Origin: Myxococcales bacterium
GTDB lineage: Bacteria; Myxococcota_A; Polyangia; Polyangiales; JADJMO01
Direction of reading: 5' to 3'
Assembly: GCA_016709545.1 (NCBI GenBank)
Contig: JADJMO010000034.1
Location: forward strand, 16,913 to 80,912
DNA: 64,000 nt
In this document: one piece after another, positions 1 to 9,083 of the stretch
Position numbering within the stretch: position 1 is the first letter of the stretch
Layout: every line of letters starts with the position of its first letter
Notes under the pieces: generated by a model
What the model saw: the letters and a program-made list of their open reading frames with translations, nothing else
Told to the model about the DNA's origin: nothing
Databases searched by the model: none
Translations under genes and position numbers: made by a program

Positions 1-1
1 G

Positions 2-877
2 GGTTGCGGCAACAAGACCGTCGACTCCGGCGAGGACTGTGACGACGGCAACACCGACGACTCGGACGGCTGCAAGACCGACTGCTCGTTCTCGTGCAAG
101 GCCGACAAGGACTGCGACGACGGCGACCTCTGCAGCGGCGTCGAGAAGTGCGACACGGCCACCCACAAGTGCGTGGCGGGCACCAGCGTCAAGTGCGACG
201 CGGGCGGCAAGACCGGCTGCAGCGGCACCTGCGATCCGGGCTCGGGCAAGTGCTCCTACCCGGACGCCGACAAGGACGGCGTCGGGTGCGACCTCGACTG
301 CAACGACGCCGACCCGGCCGCCTTCCCGGGCGCGTTCGAGTGCAAGGACGGCAAGGACAACGACTGCAACCCCTCCACCAGCGACACCGCGGCGCCGAGC
401 TGCCTCTGCTACGCCGACCCGGACAAGGACGGCTACGCCATCTCGGGCGCGACGACGTTGACCGCGGTGACGTGCCCGGCCGACTACACCCGCCGCGCGC
501 CGGTCGACGCGGCGACGAGCGACTGCCACGGCTCGAACAGCTCGGTGTTCCCCACGCAGTCGAGCTACTTCGCGTCCTCGTACTGCAGCGGGAGCCTGGT
601 CTACAGCCCCATCACCGGCACCTTCAGCTGCAAGGGCTCGTACAAGTACGACTACAACTGCGACGGCGCCGACACCAAGCGGTGGAACTCCCTCGCGTCG
701 ACGAGCGGCTGCACCTACATCTCGTTCAAGGGCTTCCCGTCGTGCCTGGGCAGCGGCTGGACGGACGCGGCGGTCCCCGCCTGCGGCGCCAAGGGCACCT
801 ATCGCACGTGCTCGCCCGGCAAGCTCGCCGGCACCTGCGTCGCGGCGAACGTGACGCAGACCCAGGAGTGCCGCTGA
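2..877 (+). CDS. Cys-rich myxobacterial disulfide-repeat surface protein, 5'-truncated
   Basis: The frame is open from the first base, so the start lies upstream; about 291 residues are visible. The first residues (GCGN...SGEDCDDGNTDDSDGC) match the Myxococcus Cys-rich disulfide repeat (DUF4215-like), in which a G-E-x-C-D-D-G-N core is framed by paired cysteines. It continues with Asp/Cys-rich stretches such as DKDGVGCDLDCNDADP that resemble the MopE-type putative metal-binding motif. Cysteines are spaced along the whole length, which implies an exported, disulfide-bonded protein, and the Asp-rich loops could bind Ca or Cu. No C-terminal anchor follows; the protein simply ends in ECR. It is convergent with the next gene, with one base between the stops. 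The exact ligand and role cannot be told from sequence. Confidence 0.75.
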   Translation, partial: GCGNKTVDSGEDCDDGNTDDSDGCKTDCSFSCKADKDCDDGDLCSGVEKCDTATHKCVAGTSVKCDAGGKTGCSGTCDPGSGKCSYPDADKDGVGCDLDCNDADPAAFPGAFECKDGKDNDCNPSTSDTAAPSCLCYADPDKDGYAISGATTLTAVTCPADYTRRAPVDAATSDCHGSNSSVFPTQSSYFASSYCSGSLVYSPITGTFSCKGSYKYDYNCDGADTKRWNSLASTSGCTYISFKGFPSCLGSGWTDAAVPACGAKGTYRTCSPGKLAGTCVAANVTQTQECR

Positions 878-878
878 G

Positions 879-1370
879 CTAGCGGAGCAACTGCAGGAGC
901 CGCGGCGTGATCTCGTCCGCGGCTCCTTCGCCCTTGATCGAGCCCGCGATCTGCTTCCCGTTGCTGCGGCCGTCGGGGCCGGCGAGCGCGAACAAGGGGA
1001 TGTACTTGGTCACGTAGCCCGCCGCCGCGAGGCGCGTCTCGTCGAGGTCGAGGTCGAACTCGAGCAGCCGGATGCGCGGGAGCTTCGCGTCGAGCTTCCC
1101 GGACTCCACCGCCGTGTGGAAGTGCTTGCAGGGCTCGCACCACGGCGCGCCGACGTAGACCACGAGCCGCTGTCCGGCCGCGGTCGCGTCGGCCTGCGCG
1201 CTCTTGATGGCCGCGACGACGTCGCCCTCGGGCGCCTTCACGAACACCAGCTTGGGGCCCGTCGCCTTGTCGGCCCCCGCCTCGACCACCTTGGGATCGG
1301 TGCGGATGGGCTCGTCCCGGCACGCGCCGACGAGCAACAGACAGCCCACCAACGACAGGCCCAGCCTCAT
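879..1370 (-). CDS. Thioredoxin-like lipoprotein
   Basis: 163 residues. The N-terminus MRLGLSLVGCLLLVGAC is a lipoprotein signal with the lipidated Cys at about residue 17. The body has a thioredoxin fold with the active site APWCEPC, so a redox-active CxxC is present, followed by a conserved-looking IPLFALAGPDG segment in place of the usual cis-Pro loop. It probably acts in the periplasm as a thiol-disulfide reductase or oxidase for envelope Cys-rich proteins. The start ATG overlaps the stop of the upstream dehydrogenase (ATGA), indicating translational coupling. A longer reading frame joins this protein to the dehydrogenase, but that is produced by a frameshift in the dehydrogenase and not by a real fusion. 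Confidence 0.8.
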   Translation of the reverse strand: MRLGLSLVGCLLLVGACRDEPIRTDPKVVEAGADKATGPKLVFVKAPEGDVVAAIKSAQADATAAGQRLVVYVGAPWCEPCKHFHTAVESGKLDAKLPRIRLLEFDLDLDETRLAAAGYVTKYIPLFALAGPDGRSNGKQIAGSIKGEGAADEITPRLLQLLR

Positions 1371-2201
1371 CCCTGGTGCCCGATCTTCTCGCGGAGCCGC
1401 GAGAGCTGCCACTCCATCACCTTGGGGGTGAGTTTGTGGAACACGCTCGGCGATAGGCGCTTGATGCGCCACATGGCGCGCCCGTCGGCGTGCGGCGTGA
1501 TGTGGAGGTCTCCGCGTTCGCAGCCCCTGGAGCGCGAGCTCGGCGACCCCCTCGGCCTGGATCTTCCCCCGCTCGAGGAGCGCCTCAAGCACCGGCCCGA
1601 GGCTCTTGTCGGTGGTGCGCCCGCTCTTGCCGATGTTGGTCTTGAAGAACGTGGGGCAGAGCACGCTCACGCCCACCGGCCCGCCGGCGAGGTCGCCGTA
1701 GAGGGTCTCGGAGAGCGCGACCACGGCGCTCTTGGTGACGTTGTACGGCGCCATGTTGGGCGCGCTGAGCAGGCCGGCCGCGGAGGCCACGTTGAGGATG
1801 TGGCCGCGCGCGGTGGCGCGCATGCGCGGCAAGAAGTGGTGGCAGCCGTAGATCACGCCCCACAGGTTGATGCCCATGATCCACTGCCAGTCGTCGAGCG
1901 AGATGTCGCCGACCTGACCGCTCACCGCGACGCCCGCGTTGTTCACCAGCAGGTCGACGGCGCCGAAGCGCTCGTAGGCCTCGTCCGCGAGCCCCGCGAC
2001 CTCTTCGGCCTTGGAGACGTCGCACCTCCGGAAGTGGGCCTCGGCGCCGCGCAGGCGCGAGATGGTCTCGCGCGCGCCGGCCTCGTCGAGGTCGCCGACC
2101 AGGATGCGCGCGCCGCGCCCGGCGAGCGCGATGCAGAGGGCGCGGCCGAGGCCGCTGGCGCCGCCAGTGACCACAGCCGAAGGACGCGGGGGGAGAGCCA
2201 T
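1367..2201 (-). CDS. Short-chain dehydrogenase/reductase (frameshifted)
   Basis: Classical SDR of about 277 residues. It has the N-terminal nucleotide-binding motif TGGASGLG, the NNAG motif and the catalytic YNVTK (Tyr-x3-Lys). The start is ATG at 2201 (MALPPRPSAVVTGG). The frame breaks near the run of four C at 1524-1527: before it the protein reads ...AELALQG and after it, in another frame, CERGDLHITPHADGR...REKIGHQG, which is a typical SDR C-terminus. Removing one base from that run restores a single frame, so an indel in the homopolymer is likely. NAD(P) dependence and substrate are unknown. The stop overlaps the start of the thioredoxin-like lipoprotein gene. Confidence 0.8.
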
Positions 2202-2282
2202 GCCGGGAGAACAGAGCCAAAGGGGCCGGGGTGCAACCAGCACGAGCGCGGGGGCGTCGTCGCCGTGTTAACGTCGCGGGCG

Positions 2283-3239
2283 ATGTCCCAGGAACGGCGC
2301 ACCCTCTACCCCGCCCTCGAGCCCTTCGACGCTGGACGTCTGCGCGTGAGCGAGCTGCACGAGCTCTACTACGAGCAGTCCGGCAACCCGCAGGGCAAGC
2401 CCGTCGTGTTCGTGCACGGCGGACCGGGTGGCGGCACCGAGCCGCGCATGCGGAGGTTCTTCGACCCTGCGGCCTACCGCATCATCCTCTTCGATCAGCG
2501 CGGCTGCGGGCGCTCGACGCCGCACGCGGAGCTCCGCGAGAACACCACCTGGGACCTCGTCGCCGACATGGAGCGCCTGCGCAACCACCTCGCCATCGAC
2601 CGCTGGCAGGTGTTCGGCGGCTCGTGGGGCAGCACGCTCGCGCTCGCCTACGCCGAGACCCACCCCGAGCGGGTGACCGAGCTCGTGCTCCGCGGCATCT
2701 TCCTCGTGCGCAAGCAGGAGATCGACTGGTTCTACCAGCGCGGGGCGAGCGCGCTGTTCCCCGACGCCTGGGAGGGCTACCTCGCGCCGATCCCCGAGGC
2801 CGAGCGCGGCGATCTGCTGCACGCCTACTACGCACGGCTCACGGGAGACGACCCCGCGGTCCGCCAGGAGGCGGCGCGCGCATGGAGCGTGTGGGAGGGC
2901 TCGACGAGCACGCTGTTCACCGACCCCGGGCTCATCGCGAAGACCGCGGGAGATGCCTTCTCGCTCGCCTTCGCCCGGATCGAGTGTCATTACTTCGTGA
3001 ACCAGTGCTGGTTCCCGAACGACGGCGCGCTCCTCGAAGGCGTCTCCAAGATCCGCCACATCCCTGCGGTGATCGTGCAGGGGCGGTACGACGTGGTGTG
3101 TCCGCTGGAGTCGGCGTGGGCGCTGCACCGCGCGTGGCCCGAGGCGAACCTCGTGATCGTCCCGGACGCCGGGCACTCGGCGATGGAAGTCGGCAACACC
3201 GACGCCCTCGTCCGCGCGACCGACGCGTTCCGCCGGTAA
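2283..3239 (+). CDS. pip: Proline iminopeptidase
   Basis: 318 residues, the usual length for bacterial Pip, which removes N-terminal proline from peptides in the cytoplasm. It is an alpha/beta-hydrolase with the oxyanion motif HGGPGGG, the family motif DQRGCGRSTPH, the nucleophile elbow GGSWGSTLALAYA (Ser), a catalytic Asp in GRYDVVCP and the catalytic His in DAGHSA near the C-terminus. The family signature WxxWE appears as WSVWEG. It is transcribed divergently from the SDR gene, with about 80 bases between the two starts. No signal peptide is seen. Confidence 0.93.
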   Translation: MSQERRTLYPALEPFDAGRLRVSELHELYYEQSGNPQGKPVVFVHGGPGGGTEPRMRRFFDPAAYRIILFDQRGCGRSTPHAELRENTTWDLVADMERLRNHLAIDRWQVFGGSWGSTLALAYAETHPERVTELVLRGIFLVRKQEIDWFYQRGASALFPDAWEGYLAPIPEAERGDLLHAYYARLTGDDPAVRQEAARAWSVWEGSTSTLFTDPGLIAKTAGDAFSLAFARIECHYFVNQCWFPNDGALLEGVSKIRHIPAVIVQGRYDVVCPLESAWALHRAWPEANLVIVPDAGHSAMEVGNTDALVRATDAFRR

Positions 3240-3318
3240 CTGCCCCGCGAGCCAAGCCAACCGGCGCGAGAGGGTCTCTCTCTCATGCCTGCCTTGCGGC
3301 TTTCTTGCCCGATGGGTG

Positions 3319-3335
3319 GAAGGTCCGTGACCTTC
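3319..3335 (+). promoter_or_regulatory. Short perfect hairpin in the leader of the amidotransferase-like gene
   Basis: A 7-base stem (GAAGGTC / GACCTTC) with a CGT loop lies about 30 bases before the GTG start. It has no T-tract and sits in the 5' leader. It could shape the mRNA 5' end, be the terminator of pip, or be chance in GC-rich DNA. Confidence 0.25.
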
Positions 3336-3362
3336 GGTCCGTTGTGAGAGGGGGGCCTGTTC

Positions 3363-5288
3363 GTGCGCAGTAGAACCCTCACCCTCGTCTTGTGCTTCGC
3401 CGCCCTGGGTCTCCCGGGAGCCCTGCTGTCGCACGCGTCGGGTGAGGCAGGTGCAAGGGCGTCCGGCTCGGAGCCCACGTTCGCGAGCGACGCCGCCCCG
3501 AACCCGTGGTCGTCGGTGTTCCGCTTCGAGCACCCGCGCCACGTCTCCGCGCTGCGCGCGCGCTTCGCCTCCACCACGCAGGGCAACCCGGTCCGCTACG
3601 CGTGGGAGGCCGCGCCGTGCGGCGGCGAGTTCCAGCCGATCGTCGGCGCCTCCGCGGAGGGCGACGACCCGCGACCCGGCGAGCAGATCGTCCTGCCGCG
3701 CCGCCGCTCGTGGTTCTTCGCCGGCGTGGACGCCTGCGCGATCCGCCTCGTGGTGTCCGCCACCAACGGAGGCGCGACGGTCCTCGAGGGGCTCCAGATC
3801 GTGGACGGCGCGGCGAACGTGCTCGCGAAGGCCGACGGCCCCCGCGAGGCCCTCGACGGCGCCTACGAGACTGCGTGGACCGGCGAGCCCGGCAGCGGGC
3901 GCTGGGCGCTCACCGCGCACCTCGCCGAGCCGCAGACCATCGACCGCGTCCGGCTCGTGCTCGGCTCGGACGCCGTCTCGGTCCCCCGCGATCGCCGCCT
4001 CGGTCGTGACTACGGCATCGCGCGCGCGCCGCTCGCCTGGACCCTCGAGGCGAGCGAGGACGGCGTGAACTACTTCCCGGTCGGACGCCCCACCGTCGCG
4101 GTGCGTCGCCCGCTCGTGCACGTGCGCCTCGAGAAGCCCGTCGTCGCGCTGCGCCTCTCGATGGAGGGCGCGACCAACGAGCTCGGGCTCCCGTCGCCCT
4201 CCGCGAGCCCGGTGGTGCGCGAGATGGAGGCCTACGCCGCGGGCGATCCGCGCCCGATCGTCGCCGAGCCCTGGGTGCTGTCCGTGAACGCGAATCCCGC
4301 GGGCAGCGGCATGGGCGGGCGCGGCGGCGAGGTGGCCAACGACGTCTACTACGCCAAGTTCCTGCAGCTCCGGTTCTCCGAGCTGTTCCACGCCATGCGC
4401 GTGGACGACCGCTTCGCGCGCGCGTTCAGCCCCAAGGGTGAGCTCGTCGACACGCCGCTCGGCCCGAGCGACGGGCGCGCGCTCGAGTCGATCGAGGGCG
4501 ACGACCCGCAGCTCGACGAGCGCTTCCTCGTGGCCTCGTGGCCGCCGCCGATCACCGTGCTCTCCGGCTCCAACGACTGGGACTACGCCCACAAGACGGT
4601 GGTGCTGCCCAAGGGGCGCCTGCGCTGGAACCCGCTGCGCCCCGCCTCCGAGGGCGGCATGGGAGATCTGGCCTCCGCGGTGAAGCACCGCGCCGCGCCG
4701 TTCGTGGGGTTCTGCGGCGGCGCCCAGCTGCTCGCGCTCCTCGAGGCGCGCACCGACGACGGCGTGGAGGAGGAGATCGACGCGGTCCTCCGCCGCAACA
4801 CGGGCCGCTTCATCCGCGGGTTCGCCAAGGACGACACGCTGATCCGCAGCTGGCCCGGCGACGAGAAGCCGCGCCGACCGGTCACCTTCGCCATCGACGA
4901 CCCGCTGTTCGCCGACCTCGCCGGCCCCTCGCGCCGCGGCCGCACCCACGGGTTCCCCGAGTCCCACCTCGACATGGTGCGCCGCGAGGCCTTCCTGCCC
5001 GGCGGCCCGCTCGACGGCTTCGAGATCCTCGCGTCGAGCACGTTCTGCTCGCCCGCCGTGGTCGCCACGCTGCACACCCACAAGGACGCGAGCGGCGCGC
5101 GCTGCATCAGCGTGACCGAGGCGTTCCGCAGCAAGGGCGGCCGCTGGCCCATCGTCGGCAGCCAGTTCCACGCCGAGCAGCGCGACTTCGACAAGCCCGC
5201 GGTGGGCGAGCCGCCGGAGTCCACGGCCGACGCGCGGCTGTTCCTGGCCGCCGCCTACGAGCAGGTCATCGACGCGTACCTGCGGTAG
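3363..5288 (+). CDS. Secreted discoidin-like plus class I glutamine-amidotransferase-like protein
   Basis: 641 residues from a GTG start. The first about 25 residues form a signal peptide (LTLVLCFAALGLPGALLSHA). The middle, roughly residues 50-290, has beta-rich sequence resembling F5/8-type C (discoidin) domains, with phrases such as ALDGAYETAWTGEPGSGRW and WTLEASEDGVNYFPVG that match how these domains begin and continue. The C-terminal third carries a class I glutamine-amidotransferase fold: a nucleophile elbow GFCGGAQ with Cys near residue 451 and a GSQFHAEQ motif with His/Glu near 602-604, so a full Cys-His-Glu triad is visible. An exported amidotransferase-like hydrolase is unusual; a role in sugar or peptide hydrolysis outside the cell is possible but unproven. 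The gene is convergent with the UbiB-like gene, 7 bases apart. Confidence 0.7.
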   Translation: MRSRTLTLVLCFAALGLPGALLSHASGEAGARASGSEPTFASDAAPNPWSSVFRFEHPRHVSALRARFASTTQGNPVRYAWEAAPCGGEFQPIVGASAEGDDPRPGEQIVLPRRRSWFFAGVDACAIRLVVSATNGGATVLEGLQIVDGAANVLAKADGPREALDGAYETAWTGEPGSGRWALTAHLAEPQTIDRVRLVLGSDAVSVPRDRRLGRDYGIARAPLAWTLEASEDGVNYFPVGRPTVAVRRPLVHVRLEKPVVALRLSMEGATNELGLPSPSASPVVREMEAYAAGDPRPIVAEPWVLSVNANPAGSGMGGRGGEVANDVYYAKFLQLRFSELFHAMRVDDRFARAFSPKGELVDTPLGPSDGRALESIEGDDPQLDERFLVASWPPPITVLSGSNDWDYAHKTVVLPKGRLRWNPLRPASEGGMGDLASAVKHRAAPFVGFCGGAQLLALLEARTDDGVEEEIDAVLRRNTGRFIRGFAKDDTLIRSWPGDEKPRRPVTFAIDDPLFADLAGPSRRGRTHGFPESHLDMVRREAFLPGGPLDGFEILASSTFCSPAVVATLHTHKDASGARCISVTEAFRSKGGRWPIVGSQFHAEQRDFDKPAVGEPPESTADARLFLAAAYEQVIDAYLR

Positions 5289-5295
5289 CGCCGGT

Positions 5296-6612
5296 TCAGC
5301 GCCCCGTGCTGGCCATCGCGTCCACCGCGGGCCAGAACCCGCGCTCCACGCCCGAGTAGTCCGCCTCCACGTCGAGGCGCGCGAGCACCGAGTAGAAGCC
5401 GAACTGCAGGCGGTTCATGAAGAGCATCTCCTCGGGCATCGCGAAGAACTCGTCCTCGTCGACCTTGCGCGCCGCGAGGGCCATCTCCTTGGTGCGCTCC
5501 ACGAGCGCGGCCACGAACGCGCGCGTGAGGTGGTACGGGCGGTGCCAGAGCGGCTCGAAGCAGGTGCGCGTGTAGGCGACCGCGATGTCGAGCAGGGCGC
5601 CCGGCTTCGCGTTCAGGAGCCGCGCGAAGCCGTCGGCGAACGCGCGCTCGTCGCGGGCCTGCGCCGCCGCGTGCATCACCCGCGCGAGGCGGATGTTGGC
5701 GAGCGGGATCGGCTGCACGCACCCGAAATCCAGGAACACCACCGCGCCGTCGCGGAACAGGTAGTTGCCGGGGTGCGGGTCGGCGTTGAAGTGGCAGTGC
5801 ACGAGGTTGCCCTTGTAGACGAACCGCCACATCGTCTCGGCGAAGAACGTGCGCTCGCGGACGTCGGCCCCGCACGCCTCGTCGAACGAGGTGCCGTGCA
5901 TGAACTCGGTCGTGAGCACGCGCCCCGTCGAGCGGTGGTCGTGCACCACGGGGATGCGGATGGTCTCGTCGCCCTCGTGGAAGCGCGCGAACATGCGCAG
6001 GCGCTCGGCCTCGAGCGCGTAATCGAGCTCTTCGCGGAACCGCTGCCGCACCATCGCGAGCTGCTCCTTGGTCTTGAAGCGCTTGCCGGCGACGCTGCCG
6101 AGCACCACCTGCAGCATGCCCGCGTTGGCGAGGTCGGCGTCGATCGCCTTCACGATGCCCGGGTGCTGCACCTTGACCGCCACCTCGAGGGGCTCGTCGC
6201 GCGCCCCCTCGGGCGGCGCGATCCACGCGCGGTGCACCTGGCCGATCGAGGCGCTCGCGATCGGCACCTCGTCGAAGCGCACGAAGAGGCGATCGAGCGG
6301 CGCGCGCAGTTCCTCCTCGATCGAGCGCTGGATCTCGGGGAAGCTCGAGGTCGGGGTCGCCGCGCGCAGGCCCTTCATCGCCGTCTCGTAGGCCGCGCGC
6401 TGGCCCTCGGGCACCACGCCGTCGACGTAGCTCGCCATCTGCCCGACCTTGGCCGCGAGTCCGCGCAGGGTGCCGAGCACCTCGGCGGCGTGCTTGGCCG
6501 CGGCGGCGCCGTCGGAGTCGCCGATCATGCTCACGCCCGTGCGCAGGCCGACCCCCGCGAGGCGGGCGAGCCGACCCAGGCGACCCTCGGGGAGCTTGCG
6601 TTCCTCCGTCAT
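5296..6612 (-). CDS. ABC1/AarF/UbiB family atypical kinase
   Basis: 438 residues. UbiB-family hallmarks are present in order: the KxGQ motif (AAKVGQMAS), the Ala-rich loop ASASIGQVHRA, the invariant Lys in VAVKVQHPG, the catalytic FNADPHPGNYLF and the metal-binding FLDFG. Proteins of this family are ATPases or protein-kinase-like enzymes that support ubiquinone synthesis or lipid handling at the membrane. No transmembrane pair is obvious at the C-terminus, unlike Escherichia coli UbiB, so it fits the shorter soluble ABC1 group. No quinone genes are adjacent, so its partner is unknown. Confidence 0.88.
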   Translation of the reverse strand: MTEERKLPEGRLGRLARLAGVGLRTGVSMIGDSDGAAAAKHAAEVLGTLRGLAAKVGQMASYVDGVVPEGQRAAYETAMKGLRAATPTSSFPEIQRSIEEELRAPLDRLFVRFDEVPIASASIGQVHRAWIAPPEGARDEPLEVAVKVQHPGIVKAIDADLANAGMLQVVLGSVAGKRFKTKEQLAMVRQRFREELDYALEAERLRMFARFHEGDETIRIPVVHDHRSTGRVLTTEFMHGTSFDEACGADVRERTFFAETMWRFVYKGNLVHCHFNADPHPGNYLFRDGAVVFLDFGCVQPIPLANIRLARVMHAAAQARDERAFADGFARLLNAKPGALLDIAVAYTRTCFEPLWHRPYHLTRAFVAALVERTKEMALAARKVDEDEFFAMPEEMLFMNRLQFGFYSVLARLDVEADYSGVERGFWPAVDAMASTGR

Positions 6613-6660
6613 GGGGCGCGGACCATAGGGCCCGCCCGCGCCGCAAGCCAGCAGGCGTTG

Positions 6661-7692
6661 CTAGAGCGGGACGGCCTTGGCGAAATCGGCCTCGAACGTG
6701 GTCTTGGCGCGGGTGACGACGGCCGCCGTCCGGGTGAGGACGCCGACCTCGCGGTTCTTGTCGAGCGAGGCCGCGGTGAGGTTCACCGAGCCGAGGTAGA
6801 CCTCCGTGCCGTCGACCACGATCAGCTTGGCGTGGAGGTCGGGCGTGGCGAGCACCTTGATGGTCGCGCGGTTGGCGCGCAGCGAGCCGAGGGTGGTGGA
6901 CGTGCCCGTGCTCCGACCGCTGCTCGGGGCGACGACGCGCACCGCGACGCCGGCCTCGATGCGGGTGACGAGGTGGCTCGCCACCTCGGCGTCGGAGAAC
7001 TCCTCCATCTCGATGTCGATGGTCTTGGTCGCCGCGTCGATCAGCGCGAGCAGGCGGGCGCGCGCGTCGATCGGCGAGGCGAGGAGCTTGCCGCCGGGGG
7101 GCGGCGCGGCCCCCGTGAGATCGGCGTTGAAGATCGCCTCGGCCTGCGCCACGTCGTCGGCGTCGCGGACCACGGCCGCGTACTCGCGGTTGCCCCCGAC
7201 CCCGGCGTTGGTGAGGTTGAGGGTCATCACGTAGGCGACGACGCCGTCGACGACGAAGAACTTGGAGTGGGTGAGCGCGTACTTGCTGCTGGTCCAGCGC
7301 ACGTCGACGCCGGCCGCCGTCAGGGTCTTGAAGGCCGCGTCGTTGGCGGTGGTGGCCAGATAGGGATAGTGCTCGAGGAGCACCTTCACGTCCTTGCCGG
7401 CCTTCTTCGCGGCGACGAGGGCGTTCAGCGCGCCGTTGTCCGTGAGCATGTAGACCTCGCAGTGCACGGACTTGCTCGCGTTGCGGATCGGGTCGTAGAT
7501 CGCCGCCTCGCCGTCCTCGGGCATCACGAGGAGCGAGACGTCGGTCGTGGTGGTGGAGGGGCTGTCGGCGGCGCCGTCGGCGACCCCGGTGTCCTCGGCC
7601 GGCCCCGCGTCCGAGGAGGACGACGACCCACACCCGACCACCAGGCCGAGCAGGCAAGCCGCGAGGCGGGAACGCAGGGGGGGGAGGCGCAT
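6661..7692 (-). CDS. Phospholipase D-like lipoprotein
   Basis: 343 residues. The N-terminus has a lipobox (LLGLVVGCGSS), followed by a Ser/Asp/Thr-rich linker. Two HKD half-sites are present: YALTHSKFFVVDG near residue 141 and DLHAKLIVVDGTEVYLGSVN near residue 285, each with H-x-K-x4-D and followed by the conserved small-residue/Asn segment. This is the catalytic architecture of the phospholipase D superfamily, acting on phosphodiesters in lipids or nucleic acids. As a lipoprotein it should sit in the envelope or on the cell surface. The UbiB gene follows on the same strand after about 48 bases. Confidence 0.87.
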   Translation of the reverse strand: MRLPPLRSRLAACLLGLVVGCGSSSSSDAGPAEDTGVADGAADSPSTTTTDVSLLVMPEDGEAAIYDPIRNASKSVHCEVYMLTDNGALNALVAAKKAGKDVKVLLEHYPYLATTANDAAFKTLTAAGVDVRWTSSKYALTHSKFFVVDGVVAYVMTLNLTNAGVGGNREYAAVVRDADDVAQAEAIFNADLTGAAPPPGGKLLASPIDARARLLALIDAATKTIDIEMEEFSDAEVASHLVTRIEAGVAVRVVAPSSGRSTGTSTTLGSLRANRATIKVLATPDLHAKLIVVDGTEVYLGSVNLTAASLDKNREVGVLTRTAAVVTRAKTTFEADFAKAVPL

Positions 7693-7788
7693 GCCCCCTC
7701 ACGAAGCCACGCCCGGGGGCACTTGGCAACCACAACCTCGGTGCGCGAGGCGCTGCCGGCCCGCCGACGATCGAGTACAGGCTCTTCC

Positions 7789-9079
7789 ATGTCCTCACGG
7801 CGTCGTCTCGAGCTGATCGAGGGATCCAGCAGCAAGTTCTGGGAAATCGAGGTCGAGGACGACACCCACCTGATCCGCTTCGGCCGGATCGGCGCGGTCG
7901 GCCAGACCAAGGAGAAGGCCTTCGCCACGGCCGGGGTCGCACGAGGGAGGCCAGCAAGCTCGTCGAGGAGAAGCTCGGCAAGGGTTACGTCGAGGTCGAC
8001 CCGGACGCGGAGCCGAGCACCGAGAAGGCGCCCATCGAGAAGGCGATGCGCACGACCCTCGTCGCGCCGCCGGGGCACGTGCACGTCGTGTTCACGCTGG
8101 CCGGCAAGCGCCTCGTGACCAACGACGTCGAGCAGAGCTTCTCGACGGCCGCCGCCGCGCGCGAGCACCTCGACCACGTGCTCTCGCTCCGCCGCCGCGA
8201 GGGGTACACCGTCGCCTCGGTGGAGCCCGTCGACGCCAACGCCACCGCCGAGGCCCCCGACAACCTGCTGGCCATCGACGTCGGCGAGCGGTGGCAGGTC
8301 ACCTTCAAGGGCGACGGCAGCGTCTCGCCGGCCCGGTGCCGCAAGGTGGTCGAGCGCCTCGAGCGCGACGCGCCGCGCGCGGTGCAGGTGGTGTGCGATC
8401 TCGGGAGCCCGAGCGCCTGGTCCAAGGCCATCGCTGGTCGAGCGCTCCCTCGATCGTGGCCTTCGTGTTCGACACGCCCTCGCAGACGCAGGCGCGGCAG
8501 GCCGAGAACTCGATCGGCGATCTCACCGCCACCCTCGCCGCCTGCCCCTCCTCGCAGCGGGTGTTCGCGAGCGGCAAGCTCGTCCTCACGCGGTGCTCCC
8601 ACGACGCGCTGCGCGAGCTCCACCTGCTCGGCGATCCGTTGCTCGCGGCCACCCTCGCCGCGCTCGGCGGTTCGACCTTTCCCGCGCTCGAGCGGCTCGT
8701 GCTCTCGCTCGCCGCCGACGCCGGGCCGGGCCCCGATCGCGCGGCCGCCCTCGCGCTCCAGGGGCTCACCGCGCCGCGCCTCCGCGAGGTGCACGTCGAC
8801 GGCCTCGAGGACGTGCCGCGCTTCCTCACCACCCTCGCGCGGACGCGCCTGCCCCTGCGGGTGCTCACCGTCGCGGGCTCGATCGACGAGGCGCAGCTCT
8901 GGCCCGTCCTCGACCAGCACGCGGCGTTCTTCCGTTCGCTCGAGGTGCTCGGTCTCCCCCTCGCCGACGAGCTCTCGAGCGAGGCGGTCGGCGCCGTCCG
9001 GGCTTCGCTGCCGAACGTGCGCGACAGCCGCGAGTGGGCCCACCTCACCCTGCCCGCTGCCTACGAGAGCTTCCGCTAG
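7789..9079 (+). CDS. WGR-domain protein (two frameshifts)
   Basis: About 430 codons. The N-terminus MSSRRRLELIEGSSSKFWEI...RFGRIGAVGQTKEKAF is a WGR domain, a nucleic-acid or protein interaction module also found in PARPs; the Trp-Gly-Arg core appears here as RFGRIG. The frame shifts near 7945, where the WGR domain continues as EASKLVEEKLGKGYVEVD, and again near 8435, after which a leucine-rich C-terminal half follows (LRELHLLGDPLLAATLAALG...LPNVRDSREW). That half resembles the LRR-like region of myxobacterial WGR/STM4015-type proteins. Both breaks are single-base and the flanking sequence is intact, so assembly indels are as likely as pseudogenisation. Function unknown. Confidence 0.65.
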
Positions 9080-9083
9080 CCGA

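Noticed and set aside
879..2243. A 454-residue reading frame joining a dehydrogenase to a thioredoxin-like lipoprotein
   Set aside because: The join crosses a frameshift; a lipoprotein signal and an ATGA overlap show two separate genes.
2268..5171. A 967-residue minus-strand reading frame
   Set aside because: It is antisense to pip and the amidotransferase-like gene, with Arg/Ala/Glu-rich random composition and no motif; GC-rich DNA leaves such frames open.
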